Below, in pieces: positions 26,034-36,848 of a stretch of 64,000 bases of DNA. The notes under the pieces were generated by a model. The model was not told where the DNA came from, searched no databases, and saw only the letters and a list, made by a program, of their open reading frames with translations. The DNA is from Mycolicibacterium sp. GF69. Its GTDB lineage: Bacteria; Actinomycetota; Actinomycetes; Mycobacteriales; Mycobacteriaceae. The stretch lies in NCBI RefSeq assembly GCF_003284965.1, contig NZ_QMEW01000009.1, positions 86,929-150,928 of the forward strand, written 5' to 3'. Position numbers and translations under genes: made by a program. The stretch's first letter is position 1. Every line of letters begins with the position of its first letter.

Positions 26034-28502
26034 TCACTCGTCTTCGTCGTCGCCACCGGTGTCGGCGCCGCCGCGGATCAAGGCGAGCGTCCCGGCCAAC
26101 TCGTCGGGTTTGACGAGCACCTCGCGCGCCTTGGAACCTTCGCTCGGCCCGACGATGTTGCGGGTCTCCATCAAATCCATCAGCCGGCCCGCCTTGGCGA
26201 ATCCGACGCGCAGTTTGCGCTGCAGCATCGACGTCGACCCGAACTGGCTCGACACCACGAGCTCGACCGCTTGCAAGAAGACGTCCATATCGTCGCCGAT
26301 ATCGGGATCGACATCGGTGCGCTCGCTGTTGGTCTTGGCGTTGGTGACGCCCTCGGTGTACTCGGGTTCGGCCTGTTCCTTCGTCGCGTCGACGACGGCG
26401 TGGATTTCCTCGTCGGTGATGAACGCGCCCTGCAAACGGATCGGCTTGTTAGCCCCCATCGGCAGGAACAACCCGTCGCCCATGCCGATCAGCTTTTCGG
26501 CGCCCTGCTGGTCGAGGATGACGCGGCTGTCGGTCAACGACGACGTGGCGAACGCCAACCTCGACGGCACGTTGGTCTTGATCAGACCGGTCACGACGTC
26601 CACCGACGGCCGTTGCGTGGCCAGCACCAGGTGAATGCCTGCCGCGCGCGCCTTCTGGGTGATACGCACGATCGCGTCCTCGACATCGCGCGGGGCGGTC
26701 ATCATCAGGTCGGCCAACTCGTCGACGATCGCGACGATGTACGGGTACGGCTTGTACTCGCGCTGACTGCCCAGCGGCGCGGTGATCTCACCCGAGCGCA
26801 CCTTCTTGTTGAAGTCGTCGATGTGGCGCACCCGGGAGGCCTGCATGTCCTGGTAGCGCTGCTCCATCTCCTCCACCAGCCACGCCAGCGCCGCGGCGGC
26901 CTTCTTGGGCTGGGTGATGATCGGGGTGATCAGGTGCGGAATGCCTTCGTACGGCGTGAGTTCCACCATCTTCGGGTCGATCAGGATCATCCTGACCTCC
27001 TCCGGCGTGGCCCGCACCAGCAGCGACACCAGCATCGAGTTCACGAAACTCGACTTGCCCGACCCGGTCGAGCCTGCGACCAGTAGGTGCGGCATCTTCG
27101 CGAGGTTGGCCGAGATGTACTCGCCCTCAATGTCTTTGCCCAGGCCAATGACCAGCGGGTGATGATCGCCGCGAGTGGAGGGGTCGGTCAGCACGTCGGC
27201 GAGCCGAACCATCTCCCGGTCCACGTTGGGCACCTCGATGCCGACCGCGGACTTGCCGGGGATTGGCGCCAGCATCCGGACGCTTTCGGTCGCGACCGCG
27301 TAGGCGATATTGCGTTGCAGCGCAGTGATTTTCTCGACCTTGACCCCGGGTCCGAGTTCGACCTCGTAGCGGGTGACGGTCGGGCCGCGGGTGCAGCCGG
27401 TGACCGATGCGTTGACCTTGAACTGGTCAAGCACCTCGCTGATCGCCTCGATCATGCGGTCGTTGCCCGCACTGCGCCGTTTGGGCGGATCGCCGGCCAC
27501 CAGCAGGTCCAACGACGGTAGTGCATACGGCCCGTCGACCACACGGTCCAGCGACAGCGTCTGCTGTTTGGCGGCCTTCTTCCTGCGGGTCTTGGCGGTC
27601 GGCTCGGGAACCGTGGGCGCCTCGTCGTCGATCGGATAGTTCTCCATGGGCGTGCGCGTCGGCCACGCCTGTCCCGCGTCGCCGTCGTAAGCGGCCGGGT
27701 CGTCGTAGTAGCCGTCGGAGAAGTCCTCGGATTCGGCGATGACTGCGGTGTCCTCGTCGTCGTAATCGTCGTAGTCGTAGTCGTCGTAGGGCCGGGTGGA
27801 GAACATTGCGCGGACCGTCGAGGGCACCTCGCGGATGGTTGTGCCGGTCACCAGCAGCACGCCGAACAGCACACCGATGAACAGCAGCGGTGCGGCGATC
27901 CACGCAGTGAGCCCTTCGGAGAGCGGACCGCCGATCGCGAAGCCGATAAAGCCAGCGGCGTGCTGCCGATCACCGGGAGCCTGCGGCGAGCCGGCCCACA
28001 GATGCCACAAGCCGAGCGCGGGCAGCGCGATCATCGCCGAACCGAGGATCAGCCGCGGCCTGGCGTCCGGATCCGGTTCGGTGCGCATGAGCGTGATTCC
28101 GACGGCAGCCAGCGCCAGCGGAACGAGGACGACGGCAGCACCGATCAACGTCCGCAGGAATGTGTCGAGCCACCCGCCCACCGGGCCCGCGGCGTCGAAC
28201 CACGAACTGGCGGCGACGATCCCGGCCAGGGCGAGCAGCGCGAGTGCGATGCCGTCACGGCGATGGCCGGGTTCGAGATCGCGGGCACGACCGACCGAAC
28301 GTGCGGTGGTGCCGGCGCCCTTGGCCAACATCAACCAGCCGGCCCGCACGCCGCGGCCCACGGTGGCGCCGGCCGACGAGACCGGTGAGGAAGTTCGGCG
28401 CGGTGCCGGCTTACGCCGGGGCGCCGTCCTGCTGCCCGATCGTGAACCCGCCTTTGACCTGCTCGAACGGTTTCCAGAGCGGGCGGCGGTCTTACTAGGC
28501 AT
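26034..28502 (-). CDS. ftsK: DNA translocase FtsK
   Basis: Septal DNA pump that clears the chromosome during division. The N-terminal ~230 residues hold several membrane helices, followed by an acidic linker, then the RecA-like motor with the P-loop AGSTGSGKSSFVNSM and Walker B MILIDPKMVEL. The C-terminal gamma domain (SMLQRKLRVGFAKAGRLMDLME) reads KOPS sites. The ATG at 28502 (MPSKTAARSGNR) gives 822 residues; the open frame continues upstream with no conserved character. The Arg/Ser/Lys-rich cytosolic tail before the first helix is typical. Confidence 0.96.
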   Translation of the reverse strand: MPSKTAARSGNRSSRSKAGSRSGSRTAPRRKPAPRRTSSPVSSAGATVGRGVRAGWLMLAKGAGTTARSVGRARDLEPGHRRDGIALALLALAGIVAASSWFDAAGPVGGWLDTFLRTLIGAAVVLVPLALAAVGITLMRTEPDPDARPRLILGSAMIALPALGLWHLWAGSPQAPGDRQHAAGFIGFAIGGPLSEGLTAWIAAPLLFIGVLFGVLLVTGTTIREVPSTVRAMFSTRPYDDYDYDDYDDEDTAVIAESEDFSDGYYDDPAAYDGDAGQAWPTRTPMENYPIDDEAPTVPEPTAKTRRKKAAKQQTLSLDRVVDGPYALPSLDLLVAGDPPKRRSAGNDRMIEAISEVLDQFKVNASVTGCTRGPTVTRYEVELGPGVKVEKITALQRNIAYAVATESVRMLAPIPGKSAVGIEVPNVDREMVRLADVLTDPSTRGDHHPLVIGLGKDIEGEYISANLAKMPHLLVAGSTGSGKSSFVNSMLVSLLVRATPEEVRMILIDPKMVELTPYEGIPHLITPIITQPKKAAAALAWLVEEMEQRYQDMQASRVRHIDDFNKKVRSGEITAPLGSQREYKPYPYIVAIVDELADLMMTAPRDVEDAIVRITQKARAAGIHLVLATQRPSVDVVTGLIKTNVPSRLAFATSSLTDSRVILDQQGAEKLIGMGDGLFLPMGANKPIRLQGAFITDEEIHAVVDATKEQAEPEYTEGVTNAKTNSERTDVDPDIGDDMDVFLQAVELVVSSQFGSTSMLQRKLRVGFAKAGRLMDLMETRNIVGPSEGSKAREVLVKPDELAGTLALIRGGADTGGDDEDE
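27750..27790 (-). repeat. Low-complexity Asp/Tyr codon run in ftsK linker
   Basis: A run of GAC, GAT and TAC codons encodes the acidic stretch YDDYDYDDYDDEDTA between the membrane and motor domains. Such nearly repeated trinucleotides can change in length by slippage without shifting the frame. Confidence 0.7.
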
Positions 28503-28600
28503 GCCTGTAAGCCTAGTCGCTTCAGCCCCAAATTCACCATCTGCCACACGGGTAACAGATTCGTATCGATTGATGCGCTTTTGCGACATACCGTGCGGAA

Positions 28601-29053
28601 ATGACCGATACCAGCACCCCGGCAACGCTGCCGGCCATCACCAAGGTGCTCTGCACCTGCTATGCCGTCATCGCGATCGCCGCGTTGATCGCGACCTGGA
28701 GTCAGAATCTGGCCTACGCCGACCGCGGGGCCGAATTCATCACCGCGTTCTGGCAGGACACCAAAGCCAATGCGGCAGCGCGGTCGATCACCGTCGATAT
28801 CGCGCTGTTCCTCCTCGCGGCGGTGATCTTCATGGTGTTCGAGGCACGTAAACACGGCATCAGGTTCGTGTGGGTCTACATCGTCGCGTCGTTCTTCATC
28901 GCGGTCAGCGTGACGTTCCCGTTGTTCCTGCTGGCGCGTGAGTTGCGTATCCATCGCACCGAGGCGCCGCGAATCGGGGCGGCGGACACCGTCGGGCTCA
29001 TCGTGGTCGCGACTGCCACGGCGGCGTTCACGATCTGGGTGGACGTGATGTAG
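28601..29053 (+). CDS. DUF2834-type membrane protein
   Basis: A 150-residue protein with about four membrane helices (CTCYAVIAIAALIATWS, ITVDIALFLLAAVIFMVFEA, VWVYIVASFFIAVSVTFPLF, TVGLIVVATATAAFTIWVDV). The stretch NAAARSITVDIALF suggests the DUF2834 family of unknown function. It is divergent from ftsK with a 98-bp gap and is followed by an unrelated monooxygenase-fold gene. Confidence 0.8.
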   Translation: MTDTSTPATLPAITKVLCTCYAVIAIAALIATWSQNLAYADRGAEFITAFWQDTKANAAARSITVDIALFLLAAVIFMVFEARKHGIRFVWVYIVASFFIAVSVTFPLFLLARELRIHRTEAPRIGAADTVGLIVVATATAAFTIWVDVM

Positions 29054-29118
29054 CCCGGTCCCGACTGAGTAGGCTGTGCACTCGTCCAGCACACACTCAT
29101 CGAGGAGTCCAGTCCGCC

Positions 29119-29433
29119 ATGCCCGTAGTCGTCGTCGCCACCATGACCGCCAAACCCGAATCCGTTGACACCGTGCGGAAGGCATGCAAGGACGCGATCG
29201 AGGCGGTGCATCAGGAGCCGGGCTGCGAGCTCTATGCGCTGCACGAAGCCAACGGCACGTTCGTGTTCGTCGAGCAGTGGGCCGATGAGGACGCATTGAA
29301 GACCCACAGCACCGCGCCGGCCGTCGCGACGCTCTTCGGCACGGTCGGTGAGCATCTCGACGGCGCCCCGGACATCAAGATGCTGGCGCCCGTCGTCGCG
29401 GGTGATCCCAGCAAGGGCGCGCTACGTCCCTGA
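29119..29433 (+). CDS. Antibiotic-biosynthesis-monooxygenase-fold protein (Rv2749-like)
   Basis: A 104-residue dimeric alpha+beta barrel (ABM) protein. It starts [19 protein letters not shown], and [20 protein letters not shown] matches the family core. Such proteins act as cofactor-free monooxygenases or as small quinone/heme-related enzymes. The stop overlaps the next start by one base (TGATGG), so it is coupled to the SDR gene, as in M. tuberculosis Rv2749-Rv2750. Confidence 0.88.
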   Translation: MPVVVVATMTAKPESVDTVRKACKDAIEAVHQEPGCELYALHEANGTFVFVEQWADEDALKTHSTAPAVATLFGTVGEHLDGAPDIKMLAPVVAGDPSKGALRP

Positions 29434-30248
29434 TGGCTCCCCTCGACGGCAAGGTTGCCTTCATCACCGGCGCTGCGAGGGGCCAGGGACGGGCGGAAGC
29501 CGTCAAGCTGGCCTCCGATGGCGCGAACATCATCGCCATCGACATCTGCGAGCAGATCGCGTCGGTCCCGTACCCGCTGGCGACAGCAGATGATCTGGTT
29601 GAGACCGTGAAACTCGTCGAGGACACCGGCGCGCGAATCGTCGCACGGCAGGCCGACGTTCGCGATCGCGAATCGTTGCAGCAGGCGCTGCAAGCCGGAT
29701 TGGACGCCTTCGGCGGCCTGGACATCGTCGTCGCCAACGCGGGAATCGCCCCGATGCAGTCGGGTGACGCCGGTTGGCGCGACGTGATCGACGTCAATCT
29801 GACCGGCGTCTTCCACACGATCGAGATGACCCGCCATCCGTTGACCGAGCGCGGCGGCGGGGCGATGGTGCTGATCAGTTCGGTGATGGGCTTGGTCGGC
29901 GGCGGAGGCGACGACTCAGGCTCGATCGGCTACGCCGCCGCCAAGCACGGCATGGTCGGTCTGATGCGGGTCTACGCCAATCTTCTGGCACCGCATGGTA
30001 TTCGAGTCAACTCGATACATCCGGCCGGTGTCGAGACCCCGATGATCGACAACGAGTTCATTCAGCGGTGGCTGGAGGACGTCGTCACGCAGACCGGCAA
30101 GCCCGTGGACATGGGAAATGCGCTACCGGTCGAAACCCTCGACCCTGACGACATCGCCAACGCGGTCGCCTTCCTGGTATCCGACGCCGCGCGTTACATC
30201 ACCGGCGTGACGCTGCCCGTCGACGCGGGCTACATCAACAAGCGCTGA
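29433..30248 (+). CDS. Mycofactocin-coupled SDR family oxidoreductase (Rv2750-like)
   Basis: Short-chain dehydrogenase of 271 residues. The nucleotide site is [13 protein letters not shown], and the catalytic elements are S in VLISSVMG and YAAAKHG. The insertion after the second strand ([19 protein letters not shown]) is the mark of the mycofactocin-coupled subgroup, where NAD stays tightly bound and mycofactocin takes the electrons. The alcohol substrate is unknown. It converges on the RNase J gene with 2 bp between stops. Confidence 0.92.
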   Translation: MAPLDGKVAFITGAARGQGRAEAVKLASDGANIIAIDICEQIASVPYPLATADDLVETVKLVEDTGARIVARQADVRDRESLQQALQAGLDAFGGLDIVVANAGIAPMQSGDAGWRDVIDVNLTGVFHTIEMTRHPLTERGGGAMVLISSVMGLVGGGGDDSGSIGYAAAKHGMVGLMRVYANLLAPHGIRVNSIHPAGVETPMIDNEFIQRWLEDVVTQTGKPVDMGNALPVETLDPDDIANAVAFLVSDAARYITGVTLPVDAGYINKR

Positions 30249-30250
30249 CG

Positions 30251-31929
30251 CTAGATCTCGATGACCGTCGGCACGATCATCGGCTGACGTCGGTAGGCCT
30301 CCCCCACCCATTTGCCGACGGCCCGCCGTGATGCCTGCGCGATGCGGTTGATGTCGGTGACCCGTTCGGCGACAAGCGCTTCGAGCGCCTCCTCCACCTT
30401 GCGGGTGGCCGGTTCCAACGCCTTCGGGTCCTCGGAGAAGCCGCGCGAATGCAGATGCGGCGGGGCTGTCGGCTTGCCGGTACCGCGCTGGACGACGACG
30501 GTGATGCCGATGAAACCCGAAGAGAGCGTGAGCCGGTCGCCGACCACGGCGTCGCCCACATCCCCGCTGACCAGACCGTCGACGAACATCTTGCCCGTCG
30601 GCACCGCCCCGGCGATCGACGCCCGGCCCGCCACCAGGTCGACGCTGACCCCGTTCTCGGCCAGCACGATGTTTTCCTCCGGCACCCCGGTGCGTGCCGC
30701 AAGGCCCGCATTCGCGCGCAGCATCCGCCAGGTACCGTGCACGGGCATCACGTTGCGCGGCCGCACGCCGTTGTAGAGGAACAGCAGTTCGCCGGCGTAG
30801 GCATGCCCGGAAACATGTACGCGGACTTGCGCGTTGGTCACCACGCGCGCGCCGATCTTGGCCAACGCGTCCAACACGCCGAAGATCGCTTCCTCGTTAC
30901 CGGGTATCTGCGACGACGACATGATGATGAGATCACCCGCCGTCAACGTGATGCTGCGGTGCTCGCCGCGCGACATCCGGGACAGCGCCGCCATCGGCTC
31001 ACCCTGTGTGCCGGTGGTGACCAGAACGACGCGTTCGGGGGCCATCATCTCGGCCGCACCGATGTCGATGATGTCGTCGTCGTGAGCGAGCGTGAGATAG
31101 CCGAGTTCCTTCGCGATCCCCATGTTGCGGACCATCGAGCGGCCCACGAAAGCCACCTTGCGTCCCAGCGCCACCGAAGCGTCGATGATCTGTTGCACGC
31201 GACCGACGTTGGACGCGAAGCAGGCCACGATGACGCGGCCCTGCGCGCTTCTGATCAGCCGGTGCATGTTCGGGCCGATCTCGCTCTCCGACGGCCCCAC
31301 TCCGGGGATCTCGGCGTTCGTCGAGTCGCACAGGAACAGGTCCACCCCGGCGTCGCCGAGCCGCGACATGCCGGGCAGGTCCGTCGGTTTGCCGTCGGGC
31401 GGGGACTGGTCGAGCTTGATGTCACCGGTGTGCAGCACCGTGCCGGCGCCCGTGTGGATCGCGATGGCCAGGCAGCCGGGAATCGAGTGGTTGACCGCGA
31501 AATACTCGCATTCGAACACACCGTGTCGGGAGCTCTGCCCCTCGTCGACTTCGACGAACACCGGCTTGATCCGGTGTTCGCGGCACTTTTCGGCCACCAG
31601 CGCGAGCGTGAACTTCGACCCGACCACCGGGATGTCGCTACGGAGTTTGAGCAGGAACGGGATCGCGCCGATGTGGTCCTCGTGCGCGTGGGTGAGCACC
31701 AGCGCTTCCACCTCGTCGAGGCGCTCGGAGATGAGACGCAGATCCGGCAGGATCAGGTCGACACCGGGCTCGTCGTGCGTCGGGAACAACACGCCGCAGT
31801 CGACGATCAGCAGCCGACCCAGATGTTCGAAAACGGTCATGTTGCGGCCGATTTCGCTGATCCCGCCCAAGGCAGTGACCCGCAATCCGCCAGGGGCCAG
31901 GGGCCCCGGTGGGTTGAGTTCCTCGTTCA

Positions 31930-31930
<1 letters not shown>
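30251..31930 (-). CDS. rnj: Ribonuclease J
   Basis: Metallo-beta-lactamase-fold nuclease with 5' exonuclease and endonuclease activity in RNA processing. The metal motif THAHEDHIGAI is intact, and the beta-CASP region is in CFASNVGRVQQIIDAS and SSSQIPGNEEAI. The GTG at 31930 overlaps the dapA stop by one base (TAGTG), giving 559 residues, matching Rv2752c (558). The open frame continues far upstream through dapA in another frame, which is not real coding. Transcribed with dapA. Confidence 0.97.
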
Positions 31931-32856
<926 letters not shown>

Positions 32857-33621
32857 TCATGCCTCCGTTGCCAGAGGGGACGTGGCGACCTCCGTGCCGT
32901 CCGCCAGCGTGGAGATCTCGAAGTCGCTGAAGACCTGCGGCGCCACATCGACGAGTCGGCGCAGGCATTCGATGGCCAGCCGGCGAATCTCCACGTCGGC
33001 GTGCTCGCTGGCCCGCATCGCGATGAAGTGCCGCCATGCCCGGTAGTTGCCGGTGACGACGATGCGCGTTTCGGTGGCGTTGGGCAGCACAGCGCGGGCG
33101 GCCTGACGCGCCTGTTTGCGTCGGAGAACGCCTAGCTTTTCTCCGGGCTCATCGCCCATGAGCTTGGCTTCGAGGCGACCGAGCAGTTCGGTGTACGTCG
33201 CGCGGCTGGCATCGGCGGCCGCGGCGAAGATTTCCGTCAGCTCGGGGTCATCCTCCATGCCCGGGGGCACCACCACCTGCGCGTCGTGTTCCGGGACATA
33301 GCGCTGTGACAGCTGTGAGTAGGAGAAGTGGCGGTGCCGGACCAACTCGTGCGTGCACGACCGCGAGATGCCGGTGATGTAGAAGGACACCGAGGCGTGC
33401 TCGAGCACCGAGAAGTGTCCGACATCGATGATGTGACGGATGTACGCGGCGTTGGTGGCCGTCCGCGGATTCGGCTTCGACCAGCTCTGATAGCAGGCGC
33501 GCCCCGCGAACTCGACCAGCGCGGGGCCGCCGCCGGCGTCGGTTTCCCACGGTACGTCCGGAGGCGGCAGAAACTCCGTCTTGGCGATCAGTTGGACGCG
33601 CAGCGGCGTGGTCTCGGCCAC
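32857..33621 (-). CDS. thyX: Flavin-dependent thymidylate synthase ThyX
   Basis: FAD- and NADPH-dependent dUMP methylase. The motif [13 protein letters not shown] fits the ThyX signature RHRxxSxNxxSxR, with Gln at the usual Asn position as in mycobacterial enzymes. Length 254 residues; GTG start. The genome also encodes classic ThyA at 36005, as M. tuberculosis does. It lies 24 bp upstream of dapA on the same strand. Confidence 0.96.
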   Translation of the reverse strand: MAETTPLRVQLIAKTEFLPPPDVPWETDAGGGPALVEFAGRACYQSWSKPNPRTATNAAYIRHIIDVGHFSVLEHASVSFYITGISRSCTHELVRHRHFSYSQLSQRYVPEHDAQVVVPPGMEDDPELTEIFAAAADASRATYTELLGRLEAKLMGDEPGEKLGVLRRKQARQAARAVLPNATETRIVVTGNYRAWRHFIAMRASEHADVEIRRLAIECLRRLVDVAPQVFSDFEISTLADGTEVATSPLATEA

Positions 33622-33667
33622 GGCTCACCCTAACGTGGGCATCCCCGAGGTGGCCCTTCGCGCCGAA

Positions 33668-33716
33668 TGTGCGGTTTGATCTGCGACGCGCCGGCAGCGG
33701 CGCATGACATCGCACA
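33668..33716. repeat. Imperfect intergenic palindrome upstream of thyX
   Basis: TGTGCG...GCGACGCGCCG and CGGCGCATGAC..CGCACA make an imperfect long dyad between the thyX start and the divergent DUF4193 gene. It resembles in outline the hairpins at 34153-34217 and 56529-56577 (GAGTGTG-like outer arms). Here it lies between divergent starts, so it is not a simple terminator. Confidence 0.45.
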
Positions 33717-33839
33717 GTGGGCGGTCCCGGTGGAGATCGGACGTCGCGAGAGATTCAGGTTTGGACCATCGGTATGCCGGGAACAAACCCGTTCTCAATC
33801 AGCGTTACCCAAGCGCTGATCTTCGAGGGAGTGTGACTG

Positions 33840-34139
33840 ATGGCTACCGATTACGACGCACCTCGCGTCAAGGACACCGACGAGAGCACCGACGAGTCGC
33901 TGGACGCCATTGCCGCCCGGCGGCGCGAGGTCGACGTGGCGGTGCTCGACGTCGACGACGGCGATCCGGTCGATTCGATCGATTTGCCCGACGCCGACCT
34001 GTCGGGCGAGGAACTCACTGTGCGGGTAATTCCCAAGCAGGCGGACGAGTTCACCTGCTCGAGCTGCTTCCTGGTGCACCACCACAGCAGGCTCGCGCTG
34101 CAGTCCGGCAACCGGATGGTCTGCTCCGACTGCGTCTGA
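33840..34139 (+). CDS. DUF4193 family zinc-ribbon-like protein
   Basis: A 99-residue acidic actinobacterial protein. The N-terminal two thirds are Asp/Glu-rich (DTDESTDESLDAIAARRREV). The C-terminus has two CxxC pairs (CSSC near residue 77, CSDC at the end) around LVHHHSRLAL, a likely zinc knuckle. Function unknown. A strong hairpin follows. Confidence 0.9.
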   Translation: MATDYDAPRVKDTDESTDESLDAIAARRREVDVAVLDVDDGDPVDSIDLPDADLSGEELTVRVIPKQADEFTCSSCFLVHHHSRLALQSGNRMVCSDCV

Positions 34140-34152
34140 TTTGCGCGCAGCC

Positions 34153-34217
34153 GCCGAGTGTCGGGTTGGACAACGCAAGTTGCGCGCGGCGAAACGTCGC
34201 TTAACCCGACATTCGGC
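34153..34217. terminator. Convergent hairpin terminator after DUF4193 gene
   Basis: GCCGAGTGTCGGGTT pairs with AACCCGACATTCGGC (15 bp, one G-U), enclosing a 35-base loop that is itself partly self-complementary. It spans the stop of the minus-strand winged-helix gene and follows the DUF4193 stop by 13 bp, so it can terminate both. Confidence 0.7.
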
Positions 34218-35433
34218 GCAAAGGACCGGCCAGATCGCCCTTCTCGCCGATCGTGATGCCTCCCACGCCGAGCCACGTCGCCATCGCCCGCAGCTCACCC
34301 GCCAGCGCGTCGGCCACCCGCGACGGCTGTCGGCCCGACTCTGTGAACGCGCCGACGACGTGCAGCACGCCCGCCGCGCGATCGGCCTTCAGATCCACCC
34401 GGCCGACCAGTTCCCCGTCGAGCAGGAACGGCCACACGTAATAGCCGTACTGCCGTTTGGCGGCCGGCGTGTAGATCTCGATGCGGTAATGGAAACCGAA
34501 CAACCGCTCCACCCGCGGCCGGAAGAAGATCAGCGGATCGAACGGACACAACAGCGCGGTGCCGCGGTCGCGCCGCGGCACGACCTGTCCGGCCCGCAGG
34601 TAGGCCGGGGCCGCCCAGCCGTCGACCTCGACCGGTTCCAGCTCCCCGTCGGCGACCAGCTTCGCAACCGCCGGCTTGGACTGACCCGGCGACAACCGAA
34701 AGTAGTCGCGCAGGTCTGGTTCGGTCGCGACTCCGAGCGCGCCGGCGGCCCGCAGCACCAGCTCCCGTACCGCTTCCTCGTCGTCGACCTCACGCGCCAA
34801 CACCTCGGTGGGCAGCACGCGCTCGACGAGATCGTAATAGCGGGCGAAACCGACACGGGTGGCTGTCGCGAACACTCCCGACGACCACAACGCCTCGGTC
34901 ACCCACTTCGTGTCGCTGCGGTTCCACCACGGCCCCTTCTGGCCGCGCTGCTCGGCGCCGAGGTAGGCAGCGATCTGGCCCGCCGTCGACGGCCCCAACT
35001 CGGCCACAGCCGCGACCACGTCGTCGGCCAGCTTCGTGTTCTTCTGCACGATCGCCCTGCCCCAGCGGCCGTGGGTGTATTCGCGCATCCGCCAGCGCAG
35101 CAGCGGCCAGTCCTCGACGGCCATCAACGCCGCCTCGTGCGCCCAGTACTCGACCAGCAGGCGCGGCGAGCGCGCTGAATGGCTCCACGCCGCCCGGTCG
35201 AGTACCTCGCGGTCGTAGGGGCCGAACCGGCTGAACACCGGCGCGTAGTGCGCGCGCACCGACACCGAAACCGAGTCCAACTGCAGCACCTGGATGCGCG
35301 AGATCAGCCTGCGCAGGTGCGCACGGGTGACAGGCCCCGACGGCTTGGCCTCGGCGAAGCCCTGCGCCGCGACGGCGACCCGTCGCGCCTGAGCGGCCGT
35401 GAGTCTGGTCGGCACTCTGCCATCGTGCAGCAC
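34201..35433 (-). CDS. Winged-helix YcaQ-like DNA glycosylase family protein
   Basis: A 410-residue protein of the winged helix DNA-binding (HTH_42, YcaQ/AlkX) family. Members unhook interstrand crosslinks or remove bulky alkyl lesions. Family-like stretches are ARRVAVAAQGFAEAKPSG, VLQLDSVSVSVRAHYAPVFS, EYWAHEAALM and LLCPFDPLIFFRPRVERLFG. The EAALM region corresponds to where the family has its active-site QxQ/ExE-type residues, but I cannot fix those residues here. A GTG at 35415 is an alternative start. A 64-bp hairpin repeat lies just upstream. Confidence 0.85.
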   Translation of the reverse strand: MLHDGRVPTRLTAAQARRVAVAAQGFAEAKPSGPVTRAHLRRLISRIQVLQLDSVSVSVRAHYAPVFSRFGPYDREVLDRAAWSHSARSPRLLVEYWAHEAALMAVEDWPLLRWRMREYTHGRWGRAIVQKNTKLADDVVAAVAELGPSTAGQIAAYLGAEQRGQKGPWWNRSDTKWVTEALWSSGVFATATRVGFARYYDLVERVLPTEVLAREVDDEEAVRELVLRAAGALGVATEPDLRDYFRLSPGQSKPAVAKLVADGELEPVEVDGWAAPAYLRAGQVVPRRDRGTALLCPFDPLIFFRPRVERLFGFHYRIEIYTPAAKRQYGYYVWPFLLDGELVGRVDLKADRAAGVLHVVGAFTESGRQPSRVADALAGELRAMATWLGVGGITIGEKGDLAGPLRRMSG

Positions 35434-35451
35434 AGCACCGACAACATCGTC

Positions 35452-35515
35452 GCCGAGCGCTCAGTTGCGTACACAATCCGCGGCGCGAAGCGTACGTAGC
35501 TGAGCGCTCGCCGAG
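35452..35515. repeat. GAGCGCTC-flanked hairpin repeat downstream of dfrA
   Basis: CGAGCGCTCAG (35454-35464) and CTGAGCGCTCG (35500-35510) are inverted; pairing continues inward with two wobble pairs to cgtac/gtacg, giving a stem of about 19 bp. It starts 12 bp after the dfrA stop on the minus strand. A related element follows ribF at 46870-46941. It probably ends or protects the thyA-dfrA transcript. Confidence 0.65.
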
Positions 35516-35526
35516 GGCTTGAGGCT

Positions 35527-36015
35527 TCAGGCCCGTCGGTAGCTGTGATACCGGTACCGCAGCCCGGAGGTGCTGACCTGCCAGCCCCCTGCCTCGCCGA
35601 CCCAGTCCTCGTCGAGTACCGGGGCCAGTGCGTCATCGTCTCGGCGGTGCAGCTGGAGATCGACCTCGGTGACCTCACACCGCGTCGCGACCGGTAGCGC
35701 CAGCGCATAGATCTCATTGCCGCCGATCACCCAGACCGCGTCATCGGTCATCGCGTCGTTTAGGGAGGCCACCACCCGCGCGCCGGCGGCCGCGTAGCCG
35801 GGTTGGCGAGTCAGCACCACGTTGTCCCGTCCGGGCAGCGGCCTGACCTTGGCAGGCAGCGATTCCCAGGTTCGCCGGCCCATCACGACCGTGTGGCCCA
35901 TCGTCAATTCCTTGAACCGGGCCTGATCCTCGGGCAGACGCCACGGGATACCGCCGTCTCGGCCGATGACGCCGGAGGTCGACTGGGCCCAGATCAGGCC
36001 GATGTTAGACCGCAA
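35527..36015 (-). CDS. dfrA: Dihydrofolate reductase
   Basis: NADPH-dependent reductase that regenerates tetrahydrofolate. Conserved elements are [49 protein letters not shown] and [14 protein letters not shown]. The best start is a TTG at 36015, inside the thyA 3' end (11-bp overlap), giving 162 residues versus 159 for the M. tuberculosis enzyme; no ATG or GTG fits. The overlap couples its translation to thyA. Confidence 0.96.
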   Translation of the reverse strand: MRSNIGLIWAQSTSGVIGRDGGIPWRLPEDQARFKELTMGHTVVMGRRTWESLPAKVRPLPGRDNVVLTRQPGYAAAGARVVASLNDAMTDDAVWVIGGNEIYALALPVATRCEVTEVDLQLHRRDDDALAPVLDEDWVGEAGGWQVSTSGLRYRYHSYRRA

Positions 36016-36805
36016 CCGGGGCCTTGATCGCCGGGTGCGGATCGTAGTTGAGGATCGCGAAGTCCTCGTAGGTGTAGTCGAAGATCGAATCCCGTGGCGC
36101 CAGAACGAGTTCCGGATACGGCCTCGGATCGCGGCTCAGTTGCAGTTGCACCTGTTCGACGTGGTTGTCGTAGATGTGGCAGTCCCCGCCGGTCCAGATG
36201 AACTCGCCGACATCCAGTCCGGCCTGCGCGGCCATCATGTGCGTGAGCAGGGCGTAGCTGGCGATGTTGAACGGAACCCCGAGGAACAGGTCGGCACTGC
36301 GCTGGTAGAGCTGACACGACAACTTGCCGTCGGCCACGTAGAACTGGAAGAACGCGTGGCACGGCGGCAGCGCCATCTGCGGGATCTCGCCGACGTTCCA
36401 CGCCGAGACGATGTTGCGGCGCGAGTCCGGATCGGACCTCAGCAGTTCGAGCGCGGCGCTGATCTGGTCGATGTACTCGCCGGACGGCGTGGGCCAGGAC
36501 CGCCACTGCACTCCGTAGACCGGGCCCAGATCGCCTGTCTCAGATGCCCATTCGTCCCAGATGGTGACGCCGCGCTCCTGCAACCAGCGCACGTTGGAGT
36601 CGCCGCGCAGGAACCACAGCAGCTCGTAGACGATCGACTTGGTGTGCACCTTCTTGGTGGTGATCAACGGGAAACCCGCCGCCAGGTCGTAGCGCATCTG
36701 GTGGCCGAACACGCTGCGGGTGCCGGTGCCGGTGCGGTCCGACTTGGGCGTGCCACGCTCCATCACCAGCCCCAGAAGATCCTCGTACGGAGTGGCGATC
36801 GGCAC
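36005..36805 (-). CDS. thyA: Thymidylate synthase ThyA
   Basis: Folate-dependent dUMP methylase. Key elements are YGVQWRSWP, the catalytic cysteine in [32 protein letters not shown] and the C-terminal IKAPVAV. The GTG at 36805 ([18 protein letters not shown]) gives 266 residues, near the M. tuberculosis length (263); the open frame goes further up but without family features. First gene of a thyA-dfrA pair. Confidence 0.97.
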   Translation of the reverse strand: MPIATPYEDLLGLVMERGTPKSDRTGTGTRSVFGHQMRYDLAAGFPLITTKKVHTKSIVYELLWFLRGDSNVRWLQERGVTIWDEWASETGDLGPVYGVQWRSWPTPSGEYIDQISAALELLRSDPDSRRNIVSAWNVGEIPQMALPPCHAFFQFYVADGKLSCQLYQRSADLFLGVPFNIASYALLTHMMAAQAGLDVGEFIWTGGDCHIYDNHVEQVQLQLSRDPRPYPELVLAPRDSIFDYTYEDFAILNYDPHPAIKAPVAV

Positions 36806-36848
36806 GTCGGTCAGCTTACTTCCACACCGGACGAGTAGAACGGAGGCC

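Noticed and set aside
33781..33794. GAACAAACCCGTTC as a second LexA box
   Set aside because: The spacer is 6 bases, while the mycobacterial SOS box needs 4, and the outer bases do not fit.
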